A stretch of DNA of 64,000 bases. It comes from Allobosea sp. 47.2.35 (GTDB lineage: Bacteria > Pseudomonadota > Alphaproteobacteria > Rhizobiales > Beijerinckiaceae). The position numbers and the translations under genes are program-made. The stretch lies in NCBI RefSeq assembly GCF_024655635.1, contig NZ_JANLGI010000009.1:124001-188000 (forward strand), in the 5' to 3' direction. Positions 56,366 to 64,000 of this stretch are shown here, one piece after another. A model generated the notes under the pieces. It did no database searches and was not told the origin of the DNA. It saw only the letters and a program-made list of their open reading frames with translations. The stretch's first letter is position 1, and each line of letters begins with the position of its first letter.

Positions 56366-57064
56366 TTAGGCCTCCGAGCAGCGAATCTGCTGGACACGCT
56401 TGGGCATTTCGCCGACGGCGGGGATGAACTGGCCGGTCGCGTTGTCGAGGATCATCAGCACGCCGGTGGCGACGGCGAAATAGGCGCCGTGCAGGTGCAG
56501 GCGGCCCTTGCTCTCGAGAATCTGCACGCAGGGGAAGGTGCGCAGGTTGGCGAGCGACTGCTGGATCGAGGCCAACTCCAGCCGCTGGAGATAGTCCTCG
56601 AAGTTTTCGTTGCGGCCCCGTCCGCCGGTGCGCTCGGCGGCCGGGCCGATCAGCGTGATCCATTTGCCGATGAAGTCGCCGGGCGAGAGTGCCTGCTGGC
56701 TGTCGTCGGCGAAGGCACGGATGCCGCCGCAGCGGCCATGGCCGAGCACAACGATATGCTGCACCTTGAGCGCCTGAATGGCGTATTCGAGCGCCGCCGA
56801 GGTGCCGTGAAGCTGGTCGTCCGGCTGGAAGGGCGGCACGAGATTGGCAATGTTGCGCGCGACGAACATCTCGCCGGGCTTCGCGTCGAAGATGACCTCA
56901 GGTGAAACGCGCGAGTCGCAGCAGCCGATCAGCATGATCTGCGGCGTCTGGCCGTGCTCGCCGAGCTCTTCGTAACGGCTCTGCTCTCGGATGAAACGAT
57001 CGTCGAGGAAGGCGCGGTAGCCTTCCGTCAGGCGCTGCGGGAATGGCTCAGCAGGCTTGTCCAT
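56366..57064 (-). CDS. Beta-class carbonic anhydrase
   Basis: 232 residues. Interconverts CO2 and bicarbonate. Zinc ligands are in CCDSRVSPEVIF (Cys, with the Asp-Arg dyad) and GHGRCGGIRAF (His and Cys). ARNIANLVPPF and HGTSAALEYAIQALKVQHIVVLGHG are standard. ATG 57064 removes a long out-of-context extension. A cytosolic housekeeping enzyme; monocistronic between the palindrome and a 250-bp gap before the next gene, in which no feature was seen. Confidence 0.94.
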   Translation of the reverse strand: MDKPAEPFPQRLTEGYRAFLDDRFIREQSRYEELGEHGQTPQIMLIGCCDSRVSPEVIFDAKPGEMFVARNIANLVPPFQPDDQLHGTSAALEYAIQALKVQHIVVLGHGRCGGIRAFADDSQQALSPGDFIGKWITLIGPAAERTGGRGRNENFEDYLQRLELASIQQSLANLRTFPCVQILESKGRLHLHGAYFAVATGVLMILDNATGQFIPAVGEMPKRVQQIRCSEA

Positions 57065-57314
57065 GGCCTCTCTGGAACAGGAAACCGGCGGCTTCGTCAA
57101 GTCGATGTTGCGGTGCGGTATCGCGCAGCCTGTCTGCCGGCCTTCGCCCGGGCGCCTTTTGAAGGGCGGGAAAAGCGGTCGCGCACCCGCGCAGGGGGAA
57201 GGGGCCGCATGCGTCGTTGGGTCATGGACATCTCGGACTCCTCGCCTAGTCTGCGAGGATTGCCCCGCGCGGCATGGCGCTTGCGTGGGGCCGAGCGCAC
57301 CGGAGTGACCTGCC

Positions 57315-58808
57315 TTGACCGAACCCTGCGACCTCAGCGCCGTTGCCGCGCGTGCCCTCATCGGCGCCAAGAAGCTCTCCGCCCGCGAACTGCTCGACAG
57401 CTGCATCCGCCGCATGGATGCGATCGACCCAGCCGTGAACGCGATGGTCGCGCGCGACGACGACAAGGCGCGAAAGGATGCGCTGGCGGCCGACGAGGCG
57501 ACCGCGCGCGGCGATGCGCTGGGCGCGCTGCACGGCCTGCCGATCGGCATCAAGGATCTTGAGAATACGGCCGGCCTGCGCACCACCTATGGCAGCGCGC
57601 TCTATCGCGATTTCGTGCCGAAGGAGGACCAGCTGATCGTCTCCTCCGTGCGCAAGGCCGGGGCGATCATCGCCGGCAAGACCAACACGCCTGAATGGGG
57701 CGCGGGCGCCAATACCCGCAACGCCGTCTATGGCGCGACCGGAAACCCGTTCGACCCTTCGAAGAGCGCGGCCGGATCGTCGGGCGGCTCGGGCGTCGTG
57801 CTGGCGACGAACATGGTGCCGCTCGCGACCGGCTCCGACACTGGCGGCTCGCTGCGCAACCCGGCCGCCTTCAACGGCATCGTCGGCTTCCGTCCGACGC
57901 CCGGCCTCGTGCCGAGCGAGAAGCGCCAGCTCGGCTGGTCTCCGCTGCCGGTGCTCGGACCGATGGCGCGCAACCTGCCGGACCTCTGCCTGCTGCTCTC
58001 GACCATGGTCTCCGATGCCGGCTCGGACCCGCTCGCGACGACGGTCCATGGCAGGACCGTGCGGCGGCCGGAGGATTTCGCCCGTCCCGACGCGATCGAT
58101 CTCGCCTCGCTCAAGGTGGCGCTGACGCCTGATTTCGGCTTCGCGCCGACCGAGCGCCTGATCCGCGATACGTTCTTCGACAAGACCAAGGCCTTCAGCC
58201 ATCTCTTCCACGCGGCCGAGGAGACGACGCCGGATTGCGAAGGCACGGACGAGGTCTTCGAAATCCTGCGCGCGAGCAACTTCCTCGCCGCGCATCTCGA
58301 CAAGGTCCGCGACACGCCGGACATGGTCGGGCCGAACGTGCGTGCCAATGTCGAGGAGGGGCTGGGCTATTCCGCGCTCGACGTCACCCGCGCGATGAAG
58401 CAGCAGACGGTGATCTACCAGAACTGGCAGCGCTTCTTCGGGGATTACGACGTCATCCTGTCGCCGGCGGTGACGCTGAGCCCGCGGCCCTGGACCGAGC
58501 TCTTCCCCTCCGAGATCGACGGCAAGCCGACCCGGACCTATTTCCACTGGCTGGCGGCCGCCTATGCCGTCACCATTGTCGGCCATCCCGCGATTTCGCT
58601 GCCCGTCGGGCTCGACCGTAACGGCATGCCCTTCGGCCTGCAGATCGTCGGGCCGCGTGGCGGCGACGCCAAGGTGCTCGCCGTGGCGGCGGCGCTGGAA
58701 GCGGCGCTCGCGGGCGATCCGCTGACGGCGCGCCCGGTGCCGGACCTCGCCAAACTCGCCAAGGCCCGGCCGCTCAGCGAGAGCCCGAACTTCATGGGCT
58801 TCGCCTGA
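57315..58808 (+). CDS. Amidase signature family enzyme (GatA/AtzF-like)
   Basis: 497 residues. Triad: K80 in LPIGIKDLENTAG, cis-Ser in SAAGSSGGSGVVLA and nucleophile in GSDTGGSLRNPAAFNG. It hydrolyses an amide; no GatB or GatC is nearby, so it is not likely the tRNA amidotransferase subunit. The start appears to be TTG 57315, with GGAG 9 bases upstream; no in-frame ATG or GTG fits better. It is followed at 44 bp by a dipeptide-type binding protein gene, suggesting joint use of an imported amide or peptide. Confidence 0.88.
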   Translation: MTEPCDLSAVAARALIGAKKLSARELLDSCIRRMDAIDPAVNAMVARDDDKARKDALAADEATARGDALGALHGLPIGIKDLENTAGLRTTYGSALYRDFVPKEDQLIVSSVRKAGAIIAGKTNTPEWGAGANTRNAVYGATGNPFDPSKSAAGSSGGSGVVLATNMVPLATGSDTGGSLRNPAAFNGIVGFRPTPGLVPSEKRQLGWSPLPVLGPMARNLPDLCLLLSTMVSDAGSDPLATTVHGRTVRRPEDFARPDAIDLASLKVALTPDFGFAPTERLIRDTFFDKTKAFSHLFHAAEETTPDCEGTDEVFEILRASNFLAAHLDKVRDTPDMVGPNVRANVEEGLGYSALDVTRAMKQQTVIYQNWQRFFGDYDVILSPAVTLSPRPWTELFPSEIDGKPTRTYFHWLAAAYAVTIVGHPAISLPVGLDRNGMPFGLQIVGPRGGDAKVLAVAAALEAALAGDPLTARPVPDLAKLAKARPLSESPNFMGFA

Positions 58809-58852
58809 GCCCGAATTCGCGTTTCAAATCAATGATAATGGGGAGACTAAGC

Positions 58853-60436
58853 ATGAAGCGCCGTGATTTTCTGATGGGGACGGCCGCGCTTGGCCTGGCC
58901 GGCCCGACTTTGCTGCGGCTGGCTTCGGCGCAAGCCAGCCCGACGCTGATGAAGTTCGTGCCGCAGGCCAACCTGTCCTCGCTGGACCCGGTCTGGACCA
59001 CCGCGACCGTGACCAACAACCACGGCTACTATGTCTTCGACATGCTCTACGGGGCAGACGAAAACCTGAAGCCGCAGCCGCAGATGGCGGAGGGGCACGA
59101 GGTCTCGGCCGACGGCAAGACCTGGCGCATCAAGCTGCGCGAGGGCCTGAGCTTCCATGACGGCACGCCGGTCATGGCGATCGATTGCGCCGCGAGCCTC
59201 AAGCGCTGGACACAGCGCGACCCTTACGGCCAGCTGCTCGGGCGGGCGGTCGAGGAATGGGGTGCGCCGGACGATCGCACGGTCGAGATCAAGCTCAAGC
59301 GTCCCTTCCCGATGATGCTGGACTGCCTGGCGAAATCCGACCAGCCGCCGGTCATCATGCCGGAGCGCCTGGCCAAGACCGACGCGAATACGCAGGTCAC
59401 CGAGATGGTCGGCTCGGGCCCCTACAAGTTCGTGGCGTCGGGCTATGTCTCCGGCAGCAAGGTCGTCTACGAGAAATTCGAGGGCTACAAGCCGCGCGCC
59501 GAACCGCCCAGCCGCAATGCCGGCGGCAAGGTCGCGCATTTCCAGCGAATCGAGTGGAACGTCCTGCCCGATCCGGCGACGGCAGCGGCAGCGCTGACGC
59601 GCGGCGAGGTCGACTGGTGGGAGCGTCCACTCACCGACCTGCAACCGATGCTGGCCAGCAACAAGGACATCAAGCAGGAGGTCATCGACAAGGCCGGGCG
59701 CGGCGCGATCATCCGTCTCAATCACCTGCAGGCACCCTTCAACAACCCGAAGGTGCGTGCGGCCGTGCGCATGGCGGTGAAGCAGGAAGACTATATGCGC
59801 GCCGCTCAGGGCGACGACACCACGCTCTGGCAGACCTGCCGCAGCCTGTGGTGGCGCGGCACGCCCTATTACGATGGCGAGCAGGAAGACCTGATGCCGC
59901 AGAGCCTGGAGAAGGCGAAGGCGGCCCTCAAGGCATCCGGCTACAATGGCGAGAAGGTCGTCATCATCAACCCAACCGACTTTCCGGATATCGGCCCGCT
60001 CGGCGAGGTGACCTTCGAGCTGCTCAAGCAGCTCGGCATGAATGTCGAGATGGCGGCGAGCGACTGGGGCACCGTCGTGCAGCGCCGCGGCAGCCGTGAA
60101 TCGACCGAGAAGGGCGGCTGGAGCATCTTCCACACCACGGGATCGGCGACGAGCTGGGGCAATCCGGCCATGTCGACGTTGGTGCGCGGGCAGGGCGACA
60201 AGGGTTGGTTCGGCTGGTGGAAGAGCGACGCGGCCGAGGCCCTGGCCGAGGAATGGCTCTACGCCCCCGACGAGGCCGCCCAGCGCAAGAGCGCCAAGGC
60301 GCTGGCCCGGCTGGCGCTTGAAGAGGTCGCGACCATCCCGCTCGGCCAGTTCGTCAGCCGCACCGCCTATCGCAAGGACCTGACCGGGATGCTCGCCGGC
60401 TCGGCGCCCTATCCGTGGGGCCTCAAGCGCGGTTGA
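58853..60436 (+). CDS. ABC transporter substrate-binding protein, dipeptide/oligopeptide (SBP_bac_5) type
   Basis: 527 residues. N-terminus MKRRDFLMGTAALGLAG is a twin-arginine signal ending near ASAQA. The mature part has the SBP_bac_5 pattern: ANLSSLDPVWTTATVTNNHGYYVFDMLYG, WRIKLREGLSFHDGTPV, MVGSGPYKFV and RLNHLQAPFNNPKVRAAVRMAVK. GGGGAG precedes ATG 58853. No permease or ATPase genes follow: a strong terminator closes the unit, so partner subunits must lie elsewhere. The substrate is unknown. Confidence 0.92.
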   Translation: MKRRDFLMGTAALGLAGPTLLRLASAQASPTLMKFVPQANLSSLDPVWTTATVTNNHGYYVFDMLYGADENLKPQPQMAEGHEVSADGKTWRIKLREGLSFHDGTPVMAIDCAASLKRWTQRDPYGQLLGRAVEEWGAPDDRTVEIKLKRPFPMMLDCLAKSDQPPVIMPERLAKTDANTQVTEMVGSGPYKFVASGYVSGSKVVYEKFEGYKPRAEPPSRNAGGKVAHFQRIEWNVLPDPATAAAALTRGEVDWWERPLTDLQPMLASNKDIKQEVIDKAGRGAIIRLNHLQAPFNNPKVRAAVRMAVKQEDYMRAAQGDDTTLWQTCRSLWWRGTPYYDGEQEDLMPQSLEKAKAALKASGYNGEKVVIINPTDFPDIGPLGEVTFELLKQLGMNVEMAASDWGTVVQRRGSRESTEKGGWSIFHTTGSATSWGNPAMSTLVRGQGDKGWFGWWKSDAAEALAEEWLYAPDEAAQRKSAKALARLALEEVATIPLGQFVSRTAYRKDLTGMLAGSAPYPWGLKRG

Positions 60437-60452
60437 GCGCAGAACGATACGG

Positions 60453-60484
60453 AAAAGGGCGGCCGCATTGGCCGCCCTTTTTTG
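60453..60484. terminator. Strong bidirectional intrinsic terminator
   Basis: A perfect 12-bp stem AAAAGGGCGGCC (60453-60464) / GGCCGCCCTTTT (60470-60481) with loop GCATT continues into TTG on the plus strand; the minus strand reads into TTTT likewise. It separates the binding-protein gene from the converging gamma-glutamyltransferase gene. Confidence 0.92.
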
Positions 60485-60486
60485 TT

Positions 60487-62082
60487 TCAACGCGTCGCGG
60501 CCACGGCTGCCGACCAGGGCGACGCGGCGTCGCTCGACCCCTCCGCGCCGTTCCTGTCGACGCGGACGAAGTTCGGGCAGGCGAAGTTGATCGGCAGCAC
60601 GCTGTGCTCGACGATCGCTGTCGGTCCCGCCGCTTCCAGTGCTGCCAGCGTCTTGGCCGGCAGGCGCAGGTCGGCGCTGGCCGAATCCGGGCCGGAGACG
60701 TCGATGCGCGGCTGATGCGCCGTCGCTTCGGTGTCCATGCCGAAATCGAGCTGCCAGGCCAGGGTCTGGTAGATGCTGGCGAGGATGCGGCGCCCGCCGG
60801 AGGATCCCATCGCCTGGCGCGGCCAGCCGCCATCCTTCGGCGTGACCACGACCGGGCACATGTTGCAGAGCGGGCGGGCGCCGGGCGCGATCGCATTGGC
60901 GCTGCCGGGACGCGGATCGAACCACATCATGCCGTTGTTCATCAGCACGCCGGTCGAGGGCAGCACGACGCGGCTGCCCATCGAGGAGAGCAGCGTCGTG
61001 GTGACGGTGACGAGATTGCCCTCGCCATCGACCACGGTGAGATGGGTGGTGCAGGTGTCGCCCGGCTCCTTCGCCGTGACGGCGGCGCCAAGGCCGTCGA
61101 GCCTCTCCTTGTAGGCTTCGCGCATTACGCGCGAGAGCTGCGCGAACCACGCGGCCGAGGGGCCTGCGCCGTCGAGCGGGGCATCGGCCATGCCGGCGAC
61201 GACGCGTTCCAGCGTCGGCGCGGCGGTGAGACCGCCGGCGGTGTGGATAAGGTGGCTGCCGCGCCAGTCGATGGTCGGAGCGTCGCGGAGTTCGGCATTG
61301 CAGTTGGCGAGGTCCTGGGCATCGACCACGCCGCCAGCCGCCGCGATATCCGCCACGAGCCGGTTCGCGACGTCGCCGCGATAGAAATCGTCGAGCCCGG
61401 CCTGCGCCAGCCGCTCGATCGTGTCGCCGAGGTTGCCGAGCTTCATGAAGCCCGGGATGCCCTGATAGGGCGGCACCGGCGGCAGGCCGCCGGGCAGGTA
61501 GATGCGCGCGCTTTCCGCATAGAGGCGCAGGACCGAGGCCGAGGAGGCGATCTTCAGCGTCGTGTACCAGTCGGCCGGGAGGCCGCGCTTCGCGAGCGCG
61601 ATGGCCGGCGCGAGGATGTCGGCGAGCGGCAGCCTCGAGCCGAAGGCTTCCTTGAGCTTCTTGTAGCCTGCGACCGATGAGGGCGTGACGAAGGAGAGTG
61701 GGCCGTGGATGTTGCGGTCGTCCACCACCTCGGGCCAGGTGAAGAGGTCCTTCTTCATCTCGCCGGTCAGGGGATAGTCGGCCGGGTCGGCGCGTCGCGG
61801 CGCGACGGGCCCGAAATCGACGACCTGCGCCCGGCTTTCTCCGGCCTTGAGCACCACTGCAAAGCCAATGCCGCCGAGCCCGCTGTTCCAGGGCTCGACC
61901 GCGGCCAGCGCGAAGCAGGCGGCGACGGCGGCGTCGGCGGCATTGCCGCCCTGTTCGAGGATCGCGGTGCCGGCTTCCGCCGCCTCACGGCTCTGCGAGA
62001 CGACGATACCGTGCTTCCCGCGCGCGGCAGGTTTGGTCAGAGCCCAGTTCTGGCTGCGATAGGGAAGGGCGGCAGCGGCCAT
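60487..62082 (-). CDS. Gamma-glutamyltransferase, second copy
   Basis: 531 residues. GGT fold with ILEQGGNAADAAVAACFALAAV, NSGLGGIGFAVV, the canonical nucleophile motif CTTHLTVVDGEGNLVTVTTTL (Thr of TTH), GSRVVLPSTGVLMNNGMM and the C-terminal MGSSGGRRI. No signal peptide is visible, so likely cytosolic, or exported by another route. Start ATG 62082 follows AGAGG; the 11-residue extension upstream is rejected. It differs clearly from the copy at 36918, which has a DTIW variant motif. Convergent with the orphan binding protein. Confidence 0.92.
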   Translation of the reverse strand: MAAAALPYRSQNWALTKPAARGKHGIVVSQSREAAEAGTAILEQGGNAADAAVAACFALAAVEPWNSGLGGIGFAVVLKAGESRAQVVDFGPVAPRRADPADYPLTGEMKKDLFTWPEVVDDRNIHGPLSFVTPSSVAGYKKLKEAFGSRLPLADILAPAIALAKRGLPADWYTTLKIASSASVLRLYAESARIYLPGGLPPVPPYQGIPGFMKLGNLGDTIERLAQAGLDDFYRGDVANRLVADIAAAGGVVDAQDLANCNAELRDAPTIDWRGSHLIHTAGGLTAAPTLERVVAGMADAPLDGAGPSAAWFAQLSRVMREAYKERLDGLGAAVTAKEPGDTCTTHLTVVDGEGNLVTVTTTLLSSMGSRVVLPSTGVLMNNGMMWFDPRPGSANAIAPGARPLCNMCPVVVTPKDGGWPRQAMGSSGGRRILASIYQTLAWQLDFGMDTEATAHQPRIDVSGPDSASADLRLPAKTLAALEAAGPTAIVEHSVLPINFACPNFVRVDRNGAEGSSDAASPWSAAVAATR

Positions 62083-62191
62083 GCGGAAACCTCTAGGCGT
62101 TGGCGAGGCGGCCATACTGCATGCCGTCCGCCACGGCGTCGAATGCGTCGTGGCGGTGCGCGGGCCGCGCCCCGTGCAGGGCGCGGGGTGC

Positions 62192-62482
62192 CTAGAACAC
62201 GTTCGGGTAAATGTAGCGAACGATCACGCTCTGGATGAAATAGATGATCAGCAGCAGGATGATCGGCGAGATATCGAGGCCGCCGAGATTGGGCAGGCGC
62301 TCGCGAATCGGCCGCAGCACGGGCTCGGTGACGCGATAGAGCGCATCCCAGACGGTGGAGACGAACTGGTTGCGCGTGTTGATGACGTTGAAGGCGATCA
62401 GCCAGCTCAGCACTGCCGAGGCAATCAAAATCCATACATAGATCTGCAGCGCGAGCAGAACCACGTCGAGAACGGCACGCAT
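62192..62482 (-). CDS. YggT family membrane protein
   Basis: 96 residues. Two YggT helices: [24 protein letters not shown] and [23 protein letters not shown], joined by the conserved [22 protein letters not shown] loop. YggT proteins are linked to osmotic or division functions in various bacteria, with no defined reaction. The 109 bp between it and the GGT gene hold a GC-rich stretch without clear feature. Confidence 0.93.
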   Translation of the reverse strand: MRAVLDVVLLALQIYVWILIASAVLSWLIAFNVINTRNQFVSTVWDALYRVTEPVLRPIRERLPNLGGLDISPIILLLIIYFIQSVIVRYIYPNVF

Positions 62483-62601
62483 CGATCTTCCTTTTGCGCC
62501 TGTCCGGAAAGGTGACGCGGAATATCCCTCGCACTTGCCAAAAACAGATGGCGGAAGTGATTGACATCCACGCGACGCACAGCCTAGAAGGCCAGCGCCT
62601 T

Positions 62602-62854
<253 letters not shown>

Positions 62855-64000
62855 TCACGCCTGAGGATACTTCGGTTGATACCTCTCGTCGGGAGCGAGC
62901 CAATCCGACAGAAATGCAAGAGGGTCTTGCTCCCCTAGCATCGCTCTCGCCAAAGCCAAGCGTGTCTGAATATGGGCCCGGCGTTCATCGTCGACCTGCT
63001 CCATCCGCTTCTCAGCCTCCTGAAAAAAGCGCTCGACGGCCGTTGCGGCCGCCCACTTTTGCATAATTTCAGCGAGCTGCTCTTTGCTCTCCGCCAACGC
63101 TCGCTCGACGGACCTGCGGTCCTCTTGGCGGAGGTATCGCTCATGCGCCTCGGCCCACTCCTTCCGCCGCTGGGCTGCAGCCTTTTCTTCTGCGATAATG
63201 AGAGCTTGGAGTTCCGTCTCGGAGTTCTCCAACCGTGAGACCATCGAGTCCACAAGCGATTTGAGGTCAGCCGATTGCGTATCCTGCCAGCTTGCTGACC
63301 ATTCGATGTTGGCGAGCGGACAGTATGCGACGAACCGAAACCGGCCGCAGGGCAGGTCTTGCTCCGTCGTCCAGGAGTTAGTGAGCTGCCAAGGCCGAGC
63401 GGACCGAACCAACTTGCTATCTTCACGCACGTAAGCGCCGTCGAGATACCGCATCGTCACGCGCTCGGTCATCTCGGTCAGCGCCAAGCCGACTGGGATG
63501 GAGCCAACGTAGGTGACAGTGGGACGGCGCGGTGACCAGATGCTGCCAGTCTGATAACGCCCATACTTGCGGTCTTTGCGCGGGACTTCCTGCTCATCCA
63601 CGTGTCTGCGTCGCATCTCCTGGTCGACAGGAGCAAACATGACGCGATGGCCCCTTTGGTCGAGTGCGTTGTAAATCTGATTTGCGATGTCGAGCGCGGC
63701 AGAAAGGTGGTCGGCCGAAGCCACGATATCGGGGAGCAGATATTTGTATGGCCGTAGAAACTCGTTCTTCTCGTCGGTCCGCGACTTCCGGTAGGACTCG
63801 TCGACGCCTATCAGCAAGGGATGGCGCGTAGGCCTGTGAGGGCGGTCGGTCGCTTTCCGCTCCATACGACGGTACACGCGCTTCGGCGGAGGAACTGGGA
63901 GGGGTGCGCCTCTAGCCCAACGAACTTGGTCTCCGGGCAATGCAGCGGGCAGGTCAGGCCGGGGCTCTTCCTTCCCCACGGCCTTTTTTTGCCAGTATCC
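62855..64000 (-). CDS. Hypothetical coiled-coil protein, possible genomic-island gene (5' end beyond window)
   Basis: The frame is open to base 64000, so the start lies outside; 381 residues are visible. The first residues read GYWQKKAVGKEEPRPDLPAA, a pattern I recall from a family of uncharacterised bacterial proteins with an N-terminal helix-turn-helix region ending in RGYW-x-K-x-x-G, common on islands and plasmids. HPLLIGVDESYRKSRTDEKN and LDQRGHRVMFAPVD follow in the middle. Residues of the last third (about ENSETELQALIIAEEKAAAQ to RRAHIQTRLALA) are charged and heptad-like, suggesting a coiled coil. Codon use is less GC-biased than elsewhere. A GTG at 63979 is not the true start. Confidence 0.7.
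   Translation of the reverse strand, partial: GYWQKKAVGKEEPRPDLPAALPGDQVRWARGAPLPVPPPKRVYRRMERKATDRPHRPTRHPLLIGVDESYRKSRTDEKNEFLRPYKYLLPDIVASADHLSAALDIANQIYNALDQRGHRVMFAPVDQEMRRRHVDEQEVPRKDRKYGRYQTGSIWSPRRPTVTYVGSIPVGLALTEMTERVTMRYLDGAYVREDSKLVRSARPWQLTNSWTTEQDLPCGRFRFVAYCPLANIEWSASWQDTQSADLKSLVDSMVSRLENSETELQALIIAEEKAAAQRRKEWAEAHERYLRQEDRRSVERALAESKEQLAEIMQKWAAATAVERFFQEAEKRMEQVDDERRAHIQTRLALARAMLGEQDPLAFLSDWLAPDERYQPKYPQA

Overview
This is a GC-rich (roughly two-thirds G+C by eye) chromosomal window from an alphaproteobacterium, almost certainly of the order Hyphomicrobiales and plausibly Bosea-like. That reading rests on an alanine-racemase-fold ornithine decarboxylase paired with homospermidine synthase, an aroK-aroB / xerD neighbourhood with a tiny membrane protein, a COG0523 GTPase next to a WD40 protein, extragenic palindromes built around ACCGGTnTCCACTT, and an NdvA-type glucan exporter. 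The genus is inference.

Layout. 1-5.6 kb: end of a metallo-beta-lactamase-fold hydrolase, a Ca2+/H+ antiporter, then a polyamine block (ornithine decarboxylase with a long structured leader, GNAT acetyltransferase, homospermidine synthase). 5.8-17.4 kb: housekeeping genes (UMF1-type MFS carrier, LON-domain protein, CnoX, prolyl-tRNA editing protein, tRNA-Gly, MFS carrier, pyrE, MarR regulator with a divergent hydrolase, hemH, a 5'-nucleotidase and ung). 17.4-26.1 kb: a seven-gene minus-strand operon for a branched-chain-amino-acid-type ABC transporter flanked by two acyl/aryl-CoA ligases, probably uptake and activation of an aromatic or fatty carboxylate. 26.3-32.1 kb: VOC protein, two small unknown genes, a Crp/Fnr regulator and a fused indolepyruvate ferredoxin oxidoreductase.

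32.3-42.6 kb is the most distinctive metabolic region. A DUF1007/NicO nickel-cobalt transporter pair converges on a minus-strand operon of gamma-glutamyltransferase-like enzyme, amidase, cobalt-type nitrile hydratase alpha (with a His-rich N-terminus), beta and activator protein. A TAXI-type TRAP transporter with a DUF1850 protein lies just beyond. Together they could release, hydrate and hydrolyse an imported nitrile.

42.8-49.6 kb: opgD, then a zinc block (small His-rich membrane peptide, znuC, znuB, znuA, COG0523 GTPase, WD40 protein, small Cys-containing protein) carrying two Zur-box-like palindromes. 49.7-62.5 kb: NdvA-like ABC exporter, a second Ca2+/H+ antiporter, DUF1330 protein, aroB/aroK, xerD, beta-carbonic anhydrase, a second amidase with an orphan dipeptide-type binding protein, a second gamma-glutamyltransferase and YggT. 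62.6-64 kb: tRNA-Ala(CGC), immediately followed by lower-GC sequence with direct TACCCCAA repeats and a partial unknown gene. This looks like the left edge of an integrated element.

A recurring pattern: three copies of one long palindromic element lie in this window, each between two convergent genes. No rRNA, CRISPR array or intact insertion sequence was seen.
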